A DNA stretch of 64,000 bases, taken from the NCBI RefSeq assembly GCF_019303475.1, contig NZ_JABLSI010000024.1:1-64000 (forward strand). Reading direction: 5' to 3'. The first letter of the stretch is position 1. Every line of letters starts with the position of its first letter. Made by a program: the position numbers and the translations under genes. Below the pieces are notes generated by a model, which saw only the letters and a program-made list of their open reading frames with translations, searched no databases and was not told the DNA's origin. Positions 7,583-14,868 of the stretch are shown here, piece by piece. Source of the stretch: Streptomyces sp. JJ38. GTDB lineage: Bacteria > Actinomycetota > Actinomycetes > Streptomycetales > Streptomycetaceae.

Positions 7583-9367
7583 GTGGCGCACGAGCGCAGA
7601 CCAGCGGCCTTGCGGAGGTTCTCCGCGACGGCGCGTGGCGCCGCGAAGGCCCTGCGCCGGGGGCGCGCCGCCCTGAGCACGACGCCGGCCTCCCGCGATC
7701 GCCTGGCCTGGCTGAACGCGGCCGGCACCAGGATCGGGACGACGCTGGACCTGGAGCGCACCTGTCAGGAGCTGGCCGACTACTGCGTGCCGGAGCTGGC
7801 CGACGGCGCCGCCGTGGACCTGCTGGACGCCGTCCTGCGCGGCGAGGACCCCACGCCGGCGCCCGACGGGGAGCTGCCCGTCCTGCGCGCCATCGCCATA
7901 GCGGAGGTCCCCGGTCTCGGTCAGCTGGAGCCGGACCCGGTGGGCGACATCGCCGTGAACCGCCCCGGCGGGCTCCTGGAGAACTGCCTGATCACCCGGG
8001 AACCCCTGCTCGTCGGCCGCATCGCCCCGCACCAGTTCGAGCTGATCGCCCCCACCCGCAGCGCGGCCCGAGCCATGCGGCGCGCGGGCGTGCACAGCTA
8101 TCTGGCGGTTCCGCTGGTGGCCCGTGGCGTGCTCCTCGGCATCGCGGACTACATCCGGGTGGGCAGCCGTCCGGGCTTCACCCGGACGGACATGGCCCTG
8201 GCGGTGGAACTGGCCGCGAAGGTGGCCGTGGCCGTGGACAACGCCCGGCTCTACGGCCGCGAGCGGCAGGCTGTGGTCTCGCTCCAGCGCAGCCTGCTCC
8301 CGCGGGCCACTCCGGAGACGCCGGGGCTGCTGGTGGACACCTGCTACGCGCCCGCGAGTGAGCCGCACGGGGTCGGGGGCGACTGGTTCGACGTCATCGG
8401 GCTGCCCGGGGGGCGCACGGCCCTGGTCGTCGGGGACGTGATGAGCCACGGCCTGGCCGCGGCGGCCACCATGGGCCGGCTGCGGGCCGTGTCCCGCACT
8501 CTGATGAACCTGGACATCGAGCCCGGACGGATGTTGGCCCGGCTGGACCTGGCCGCCCGCGACCTGGAGGAGGACCAGGTCGCGACCTGCCTGGTCGCCG
8601 TCTACGACCCGGTGGAGCGCAGCTACACGATGGCCGCGGCCGGGCAGGTGCCGCCGCTGATGGTGGAGGCGGGCGGGCACACCCGCTATCTGGACCTCCC
8701 GGTGGGTGCCCCCCTGGGCTCCGGGGTGATCCCCTACGACTCGGTGACGGTGCGCGTCGAGGACGGGGACCGCCTGGTCCTGTACACCGACGGGCTGATC
8801 AAGACCCGCCAGGACGACCTGGACGAGTGCTTGGGCCTGCTGCGGAAGACGGCCGGCGATCTGCTCGCGGCCCATGAACTCGTCGCCGACCAGCTCGTGC
8901 GGGCGGCCCCGACAGGGACGCAGCGGTTCGACGAGACCGTCACCGTCGTCTCCGCCTCCCGGCACGACGGGGCCGACGTCCTGCTGCGGCAGTGGGAGCT
9001 GCCCGGTGACGGCTCGGCGGCGTCCGCGGCCCGTCGGCTGGTGCGGGATGAGCTGGCGAGCTGGCAGCTGGACGACCTGGTCGACACGATGGAGCTGGTG
9101 GTCAGCGAGCTGGTCGGCAACGCGTTGCGGTACGGGGGCGGCCCCGGCACGATGCGGCTGCTGCGGACGAGCCGGCTCGCCGTGGAGATCTCCGACACCG
9201 GGCCCGACCTGCCCCAGATCCAGCACGTGTCGTGGAGTGACGAGGGCGGGCGCGGCCTCCAGCTCGTCAACCTGCTGACCCGGCGGTGGGGCTCGTGCCG
9301 CACCGGTGGCACCGGCAAAGTGGTCTGGGCCGAGTTGGACGTGCCCCTGCCCCCGGGCGTGGACTGA
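7583..9367 (+). CDS. GAF-SpoIIE phosphatase with C-terminal HATPase (anti-sigma kinase-like)
   Basis: A 594-residue protein. GTG 7583 is the start: GGAGG lies 7 bases upstream and the protein then begins with a basic tail (VAHERRPAALRRF); a longer in-frame extension overlaps the preceding gene without homology. Order: GAF (about 60-230), PP2C/SpoIIE domain (about 245-455; GGDWFDVIGLP, VGDVMSHGLAAAATMG, YTDGLIKT) and a GHKL ATPase (about 475-590; N-box ELVGNALRYGGG, G1 box EISDTGPDLP, then EGGRGLQLV). The C-terminal domain resembles RsbW/SpoIIAB-type serine kinases, so one chain has both phosphatase and kinase-like modules. No anti-anti-sigma gene lies beside it. Confidence 0.88.
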   Translation: MAHERRPAALRRFSATARGAAKALRRGRAALSTTPASRDRLAWLNAAGTRIGTTLDLERTCQELADYCVPELADGAAVDLLDAVLRGEDPTPAPDGELPVLRAIAIAEVPGLGQLEPDPVGDIAVNRPGGLLENCLITREPLLVGRIAPHQFELIAPTRSAARAMRRAGVHSYLAVPLVARGVLLGIADYIRVGSRPGFTRTDMALAVELAAKVAVAVDNARLYGRERQAVVSLQRSLLPRATPETPGLLVDTCYAPASEPHGVGGDWFDVIGLPGGRTALVVGDVMSHGLAAAATMGRLRAVSRTLMNLDIEPGRMLARLDLAARDLEEDQVATCLVAVYDPVERSYTMAAAGQVPPLMVEAGGHTRYLDLPVGAPLGSGVIPYDSVTVRVEDGDRLVLYTDGLIKTRQDDLDECLGLLRKTAGDLLAAHELVADQLVRAAPTGTQRFDETVTVVSASRHDGADVLLRQWELPGDGSAASAARRLVRDELASWQLDDLVDTMELVVSELVGNALRYGGGPGTMRLLRTSRLAVEISDTGPDLPQIQHVSWSDEGGRGLQLVNLLTRRWGSCRTGGTGKVVWAELDVPLPPGVD

Positions 9368-10262
9368 GGCGGGCGGGGACGGAACCCGGGACACACGAAA
9401 GGCCCGGGGCTCCAGACCGCCCCGGACCGCAGACAAAACAGTCCTCGGTAGCCCGCCCTGACGCCATCCGCCCCAGTCGTCGCTGAGGTTCCGACGCCCA
9501 CGGACTGCCGAGGGCCTAGCCAGAGTCTGCCAAGGGTCTCCTGCCGACGGACGTCTCCGCTGACGGTGCTGGCTCTCCGACTATCCGGCTTATGAACCAA
9601 TCTGCACCTTTTTCCCGTTTCCGTCAAGCCCCTTCCCCACCCCGGGCGCAGCCGCCGCGCCGACCACCGGACCAGCGCCGGCACAACGCCGAACGACGCG
9701 CCGCGCGCCGTCCCGCGCCGCGCCCGCCGCCTTGACCGCCCGCACATCCGGCACCCCGCCGCGGCCACCCGGCCGCCGGCTCAGCACGCACATCCACGGG
9801 CACCACCGCACCCGCCGCGCTCGCCCGCACCGCGCGGGGACTCCCGGCCGACAGCGCACCGGCCGCGCTCACCGCCATCCCGCCGGCCACGCCTCCGCCG
9901 ACCCGCTCCGGCACTCCCGGCCGGGCCCATCAGTCCGAGGACCGGGCAGCGGCCCGACGGACCGTCACTTTTGCGGACTTCCACTCACATCTTCACGACT
10001 GATGCCGATGACAGGGCAGTTGAGCTGACTCACCCGGCCTTCCGGACCGCATATCGAACGCTTTCCTTTACTGAACGGTCAAATCCTGGAGTCAACGCGC
10101 GTCACTTCGCGCTGACCTAATGACATGAACACGACTGCGTGGCAGTGTTCCCCCGCGCCCCGGACCACAGTTCGAGGGCGCGGCGCACAACCCGTTCTGC
10201 CTGGAACCGGCGGCTTCCCGTGCCTCCGGCTTTCCGGCCCCCACGCAGGAGGAGAACACCGG
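9368..10262. other. 895-base gap: hairpin, C-rich noncoding stretch, protease leader
   Basis: After a GC hairpin at 9404-9425 the stretch 9600-9900 is strikingly C-rich on the plus strand and contains short open frames on both strands with strongly biased Arg/Pro/His composition and no recognisable domain or ribosome site. A decayed gene cannot be excluded. The last ~200 bases, less GC-rich near 10050-10125 (CTTTCCTTTACTGAACGG), probably hold the promoter of the secreted protease. Confidence 0.5.
9404..9425 (+). terminator. Hairpin after the second SpoIIE gene
   Basis: CCGGGGC and GCCCCGG form a 7-bp stem with an 8-base loop, 37 bases past the stop. Confidence 0.45.
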
Positions 10263-11858
10263 GTGACATTCACCAACAGGAAGCACCGGATATCCGCCCT
10301 GGCCGTCACCGCGGCCTTCGTCGCCGCCGGACTGACCGCGGGAACCGCGGGCGCGGAGCCGGGCGGGCCCAACGGGTTGAACAAGGGCGCGATGCCCGCC
10401 TCTCTGTCGGCCTCCGCCTACACGGACCTGGTCCGCGCCGCGGACTCCCCGGCCGCCAGGGCGAAGACCGCCAAGGAGATCGGCCTCGGCACGCAGGAGG
10501 GGCTCGAGGTCAAGAGCGTCGTGAAGAACCGCGACGGCTCCACCCACACCCGCTACGCCCGCACTTACGCGGGCCTGCCCGTCCTGGGCGGCGACCTCAT
10601 CGTGCACCGCGACGCGGCCGGCGAGAAGAAGGGCGTGACCAAGGCCGTCTCGGCCCGCATCACGGTGCCCTCCACCCGCGCCGCCGAGGAGCACAAGCCC
10701 GCCACCCCGCAGGCCGAGGGCAGCGTCGCCCCGCGCAAGGTCGTCTGGGCCACGGACAAGAAGGCCGTCCTCGCCTGGGAGACGGTCGTCGGCGGCCTGC
10801 AGGACGACGGCGCCCCCAGCGAACTGCACGTCATCACCGACGCCCGCACCGGCAAGACGCTCGCCGAGTGGCAGGGCGTCCACAAGAGCACCGGCAGCGG
10901 CGACAGCATGTACGTCGGTGAGGTCCCCGTCGACACCGACGGCACGTCAGGCTCCTACACCATGACCGACACCGTGCGCGGCGGCCACCAGACCCAGGAC
11001 GCGGACAACGGCAACCAGGTCTTCACCGACGCCGACAACCTCTGGGGCGACGGCACCCCGCAACACCCCCAGACCGCCGCCGTGGACGCCCACTACGGCG
11101 CCGCGCTCACGTGGGACTACTTCAAGCTGGTCCACGGCCGGGACGGCATCCGTGGCGACGGCGTCGGCGCCTCCAGCCGCGTCCACTACGGCGACGCCTA
11201 CGTCAACGCCTTCTGGCAGGACTCCTGCTTCTGCATGACCTACGGCGACGGCGAGAACAACGAGAAGCCGCTCACCTCGCTGGACGTCGCCGCCCACGAG
11301 ATGACCCACGGCGTCACCTCGCACACGGCGGGCCTCGTCTACCGCGGCGAGTCCGGCGGCATCAACGAGGCCACCTCCGACATCTTCGCCGCCGCGGTCG
11401 AGTTCTACGCCGCCAACCCCGCCGACCCCGCCGACTACCTGGTCGGCGAGAAGATCGACATCCGCGGCAACGGCACGCCCCTGCGCTACATGGACCAGCC
11501 CAGCAAGGACGGCAACTCGCTGGACTACTGGAGCCGTGACGCCAAGCGTGTGGACGTCCACTACTCCTCCGGCATCGGCAACCACTTCTTCTACCTGCTC
11601 GCCGAGGGCAGCGGGCAGAAGACCCTCAACGGCGTGACCTACGACAGCCCCACCTACGACGGCTCGACGGTGACCGGCATCGGCATCGACAAGGCCGCCA
11701 CCATCTGGTTCAAGGCCCTGACCGAGCAGATGACGTCCCGCACGGACTACGCGGACGCCCGCGACGCGACCGTGACCGCCGCCACCGAGCTCTACGGCGC
11801 GGGCAGCACCGAGGTCGCCGCCGTCGAGTCCGCCTGGACCGCGGTCAACGTGACGTGA
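10263..11858 (+). CDS. Secreted neutral zinc metalloprotease (M4, thermolysin family)
   Basis: A 531-residue preproprotease. GTG 10263 follows AGGAGG by about 10 bases and opens a signal peptide (TFTNRKHRISALAVTAAFVA, cleavage near GTAGA, residue 31). The FTP/PepSY propeptide spans about 45-210. The catalytic domain has HEMTH (His345, Glu346, His349), the third zinc ligand Glu369 in GGINEATSD and the transition-state His433 in DVHYSSGIGNH. All key thermolysin residues are present, so it should be an active extracellular endopeptidase for nutrient peptides, self-processed from its propeptide. It is monocistronic with a strong terminator. Confidence 0.93.
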   Translation: MTFTNRKHRISALAVTAAFVAAGLTAGTAGAEPGGPNGLNKGAMPASLSASAYTDLVRAADSPAARAKTAKEIGLGTQEGLEVKSVVKNRDGSTHTRYARTYAGLPVLGGDLIVHRDAAGEKKGVTKAVSARITVPSTRAAEEHKPATPQAEGSVAPRKVVWATDKKAVLAWETVVGGLQDDGAPSELHVITDARTGKTLAEWQGVHKSTGSGDSMYVGEVPVDTDGTSGSYTMTDTVRGGHQTQDADNGNQVFTDADNLWGDGTPQHPQTAAVDAHYGAALTWDYFKLVHGRDGIRGDGVGASSRVHYGDAYVNAFWQDSCFCMTYGDGENNEKPLTSLDVAAHEMTHGVTSHTAGLVYRGESGGINEATSDIFAAAVEFYAANPADPADYLVGEKIDIRGNGTPLRYMDQPSKDGNSLDYWSRDAKRVDVHYSSGIGNHFFYLLAEGSGQKTLNGVTYDSPTYDGSTVTGIGIDKAATIWFKALTEQMTSRTDYADARDATVTAATELYGAGSTEVAAVESAWTAVNVT

Positions 11859-11864
11859 CCCCCG

Positions 11865-11898
11865 CCTCGGGGCGGGCCGGGTCCGGCCCGCCCCGAGG
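11865..11898. terminator. Bidirectional terminator between protease and EEP gene
   Basis: A perfect 16-bp inverted repeat (CCTCGGGGCGGGCCGG and its complement) with a 2-base centre starts 6 bases after the protease stop, between convergent genes. It also marks the left end of the biosynthetic operon. Confidence 0.75.
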
Positions 11899-11921
11899 GC
11901 TCCTGGCGATCTCGGCCCCGG

Positions 11922-12779
11922 CTACGCGCCCCGCGCGAGCGGCTGCTCTCCAACCGGGGCGACGACGGCGAGTCTGCTCAGCACCGGCACGTGGTCCGAG
12001 GCCAGGAGATCCCGGGTGACGACGCCGGTCCACACCGGTTCCACGCCCGGCCCCGCGAAGACGTAATCGATGCACACGTCCGGCGCGGCGGCTGGAAACG
12101 TGGGGATCTCCCCGCTGCCGGAGGCCGTCCAGGCGTCTGTGAAGCCTGCCCTGAGCGTGGCGATCTCGGAGGTCAGCGGGGCCGCGTTGAAATCGCCGAG
12201 GAGCACGGCGGGGCGCGTGTCACCGACCAGCTCCACGACCTGCTTCGCCTGCTGGGCTCGATCGGGTTCCGAGAACGCGTCCAGGTGGGTGTTGTAGACG
12301 TGCAGCACAACGCCGTCGACGGCGATCTGTGCGTGCAACAGGCCCCGCTGTTCCTCGCCCGGCGAGCACACCAGGTGCGTGTTGTCCCAGCACGTGATCG
12401 GATGGCGGGAGAGCAGGGCGGTACCGAACTGGGCACGCCGCCCGCCCGGGGTGGGCGGAACAAGGTCGACATTGACGCCGTAGGCGAGATCGAGGTCCAG
12501 GATCTCGGCCAGCCGGGCCGCTTGGTCCTGCCAGTCGCTGCGCGCACCGAAGTGCCGGTCGACTTCCTGCAGCCCCACGATGTCGGCATTGGCCGACTCG
12601 ATCACCATGGCGATCCGCTCGAGATCGAGCACACCATCGGAACCTTCACCATGACGGATGTTGAACGTCAAGACCGAAACCGTGGCCCTCGGAGACGAGA
12701 CCTGTGCTCCGCGACGCGTCGGACGCGTTCCTGGCGGGGTGCCGAGAGCGGCGTTCTGCCGTGTCCCTGATGTGGCCAT
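11922..12779 (-). CDS. Endonuclease/exonuclease/phosphatase (EEP) family hydrolase
   Basis: A 285-residue protein, last gene of the leftward biosynthetic operon. Its ATG at 12779 shares one base with the hmaS stop (TGATG), so translation is coupled. EEP motifs occur in order: VLTFNIRHGEG (Asn), IVGLQEVDRH (metal Glu), YNTHLDAFS (His/Asp), LLGDFNAAP and LASDHVPVL (catalytic Asp-His). The family includes nucleases, sphingomyelinases and phosphoinositide phosphatases; no signal peptide is seen, so it is probably cytosolic. No established role exists for such an enzyme in Hpg peptide assembly; phosphoester cleavage of a tailored or protected intermediate, or simple carriage by the operon, are both possible. 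Confidence 0.82.
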   Translation of the reverse strand: MATSGTRQNAALGTPPGTRPTRRGAQVSSPRATVSVLTFNIRHGEGSDGVLDLERIAMVIESANADIVGLQEVDRHFGARSDWQDQAARLAEILDLDLAYGVNVDLVPPTPGGRRAQFGTALLSRHPITCWDNTHLVCSPGEEQRGLLHAQIAVDGVVLHVYNTHLDAFSEPDRAQQAKQVVELVGDTRPAVLLGDFNAAPLTSEIATLRAGFTDAWTASGSGEIPTFPAAAPDVCIDYVFAGPGVEPVWTGVVTRDLLASDHVPVLSRLAVVAPVGEQPLARGA

Positions 12780-13897
12780 CAGGCGAGACCGGCTCCCGTA
12801 CGGGCTCTCGTGAGCCGTTCGGTTTCCACGGCCTCGTAGAGAGCCCTGATGTTGGAGCTGCCGAACGTCTCGGCTCCGCATCGCTCGATGACCTCGAAGA
12901 AGAGGGTGCGCCGTGCGTGCGTCGAACGCGTGAAGATCTGGAAGAGCTGCCCCCCGTGGTCCTCGTCGACGAGGATGTTCAGCTCCCGCAGCCCTTCCAG
13001 CGTGTGCTTGCTCAACGTCACACGCTCTCCGAGGCTCCGGTAGTAGGCGCCCGGCGTGGTCAGGAACTCCACCCCCCGGCCGGACAGCGTTTCCACTGCC
13101 TGAACCACGTCCTCGGCCGCGAAGGCGATGTGCTGGACGCCGGCCCCGTCGTGGTTCTTCAGGAACTCGTCGATCTGGCCCGCCTCAGCCGTCGGGTCGG
13201 GCTGGATCATCGTGAAGGTGACCGTGCCGTCCCGGCTCTGGACGACTTTCGAGAGCATCGCCTGACTCCCGATGACGATGCGTTCCTCGAAGATCTCACG
13301 GAAACCGAACACTGATGTGTAGAAGTCGACGGTCGGGTCCAGCTCGCCGATGTTCAGGCACACCGCGAAGTGATCCATCGCCAGGAGCATCCCCTTCTCA
13401 CGACGCCGCCCGGCGGCAGGGGCCGCTCCCGGAAGCCAACGGAAGCCCGGCGGGAGCCCGCGGTCGGAGTCCGGCCGCTGCACGAGCGTGTGTACGACGT
13501 CTCCGAAACCCGCGACCGTGGCGGTCAGCTCCACGTCCTCGCCCTCGTGAGTCCGGGGTTCCGTCACCGGCCGACACCCCCGCTCGACGGCCTGTGCGAA
13601 AGCCCGCCGCACGTCGGAGGTGCGCAGCGTGATGTCTGCAACGCCGTCGCCGTGCGACAGCACGTAGGAAGCCGCCGGATGGCGCTCGTCCGTCGCCTCC
13701 GTCAGCACCAGCCGCATCGCGCCCTGGCTCAGCATGACGGACCGGAATCCCTGTTCGGGCGAGCCGCCGACCGCCACCTCCGCGAAGCCGTAGTGATCGC
13801 ACCAGACGGCCTTCCCCGCCGTCAGGTCATCGACGTACATCTCCACGGAGTCGAGCGTGAAGTCATCTGTCGGGGCCTCATGTTGCAAGGACTTCAT
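12779..13897 (-). CDS. hmaS: 4-hydroxymandelate synthase (Hpg pathway, step 1)
   Basis: A 372-residue Fe(II) dioxygenase of the HPPD/VOC fold. Iron ligands read as His176 (MDHFAVCLN), His256 (GVQHIAF) and Glu335 (LFFEVIE). Both HmaS and HPPD use 4-hydroxyphenylpyruvate; the product is told by the active-site block. Here it is GSSNIRALYEAVE with Ile350 where HPPDs have Phe (NFKALFE), the residue associated with benzylic hydroxylation to 4-hydroxymandelate. Other HmaS-like blocks are RHPAASYVLSHGDGVADI and LFQIFTRSTHARRT. The companion oxidase and aminotransferase genes are in the other operon, which confirms the pathway. No prephenate dehydrogenase is nearby, so the substrate comes from primary metabolism. 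Confidence 0.92.
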   Translation of the reverse strand: MKSLQHEAPTDDFTLDSVEMYVDDLTAGKAVWCDHYGFAEVAVGGSPEQGFRSVMLSQGAMRLVLTEATDERHPAASYVLSHGDGVADITLRTSDVRRAFAQAVERGCRPVTEPRTHEGEDVELTATVAGFGDVVHTLVQRPDSDRGLPPGFRWLPGAAPAAGRRREKGMLLAMDHFAVCLNIGELDPTVDFYTSVFGFREIFEERIVIGSQAMLSKVVQSRDGTVTFTMIQPDPTAEAGQIDEFLKNHDGAGVQHIAFAAEDVVQAVETLSGRGVEFLTTPGAYYRSLGERVTLSKHTLEGLRELNILVDEDHGGQLFQIFTRSTHARRTLFFEVIERCGAETFGSSNIRALYEAVETERLTRARTGAGLA

Positions 13898-13958
13898 TCG
13901 ATGGGTACCGCCTTTCGGGTCGAACCCGTTGCAGATTCAGTGCGGACGCAGTCGGCCG

Positions 13959-14798
13959 TTACCAGGGGGAGACCCCGAACAGCTTCCGGCCGAGCGGCGT
14001 CATGGCCGCAAGCTGGAGCTCGTTGAACGTGCGGTCCGACGGCCGGTCACCAGGCCGGCTGCCGGCGCTGTACGGCTGGTCGTCGCGCGCATAGCGGAGG
14101 AACTGGGCGACCCGGGGCGCGGAACGCCGGTTGTGCGACGCGGCGTGTGGCATGAGATGGTGCATCAGCACGAAGTCGCCGGCCGATCCCGTCACCTCGA
14201 CGCTCTTGAGGTGGGGGATGTTGCGCCACTTGTCGTGGAGTTGTCGGCCACGGGGAACAGAGGTGGCCTCTGCCTCGACCATGCGGTGCCCGCCTGGCAC
14301 CACATGAATGGCGCCACCGCCGGGCTCGACGTCCGTGAAGTAGAAGCAACCGCCGATCTCCACCTCCTCGGGCGTGAGGAGGAACTCGTCCACGTCCTCC
14401 GGTACCGCGGGGTCGAGGTGAAGGTCCTGGCTGAGCTCAGTCTCGTGCGGTGTGTCGTTGCGCAGCGTGATGGCGAGCGAGCCGTCTCGCACGAGAAGCC
14501 GAGGGGACTGGAGCAGCTGCGCCACGATCTCGTAGAGCCGCTCGTTCTGGAAGAGCGGAATGAACGCGGGCGTGTCGAAGGTCTGGTTTCCCGGCGTGTG
14601 GAAGGGCTTGAACCGGCCGTCAAAGGCTTCCCAGTGGTCCGGGATGCTCAGATCCCGTGGCAGAAGGTCCATGACCAGTTGAGAGAAGTGGCGAGCCTCA
14701 GCTCTCGTCAGCACCTCACGGACCACGAGATACCCCTCTGTCCAGAAGGTGTCCACCTCGTCCTGGCTCAGTGCCGTTCCGGTCTTCGTCACCTGCAT
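13959..14798 (-). CDS. Fe(II)/2-oxoglutarate dioxygenase, PhyH family
   Basis: A 279-residue protein. ATG 14798 is chosen over a TTG 18 bases upstream because GGAG lies 5 bases before it. The facial triad is visible as His127-x-Asp129 (LHLDP) plus a distal His near 213-214 in LMHHLMPH; a 2-oxoglutarate-binding Arg (RRSAPR, about 229) follows. PhyH-type enzymes in NRPS clusters usually hydroxylate amino acids, free or carrier-bound, and some halogenate or desaturate. Here the Asp in HxD is retained, so hydroxylation rather than halogenation is expected. It sits between the degenerate condensation protein and hmaS, with 60-70 base gaps on either side. The substrate is unknown. Confidence 0.85.
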   Translation of the reverse strand: MQVTKTGTALSQDEVDTFWTEGYLVVREVLTRAEARHFSQLVMDLLPRDLSIPDHWEAFDGRFKPFHTPGNQTFDTPAFIPLFQNERLYEIVAQLLQSPRLLVRDGSLAITLRNDTPHETELSQDLHLDPAVPEDVDEFLLTPEEVEIGGCFYFTDVEPGGGAIHVVPGGHRMVEAEATSVPRGRQLHDKWRNIPHLKSVEVTGSAGDFVLMHHLMPHAASHNRRSAPRVAQFLRYARDDQPYSAGSRPGDRPSDRTFNELQLAAMTPLGRKLFGVSPW

Positions 14799-14868
14799 GT
14801 GAACTCCAAGGGTCAAACCAGTCGCCTGGTGCGAACGGGCTCCTGCCGCGGTGCGGCTCGGGCGGCTG

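Noticed and set aside
9732..10028. Small plus-strand gene before the metalloprotease
   Set aside because: The product is Arg/His/Pro-rich with no ribosome site or family, typical of spurious frames in C-rich noncoding DNA.
10125..10262. Longer N terminus for the metalloprotease
   Set aside because: The extension breaks the signal peptide; GTG 10263 has AGGAGG upstream and begins directly with a Sec leader.
12779..13897. Reading the VOC dioxygenase as ordinary 4-hydroxyphenylpyruvate dioxygenase for tyrosine breakdown
   Set aside because: Ile350 replaces the HPPD Phe in SSNIRALYE, and hmo and hpgT are in the partner operon; homogentisate pathway genes are absent.
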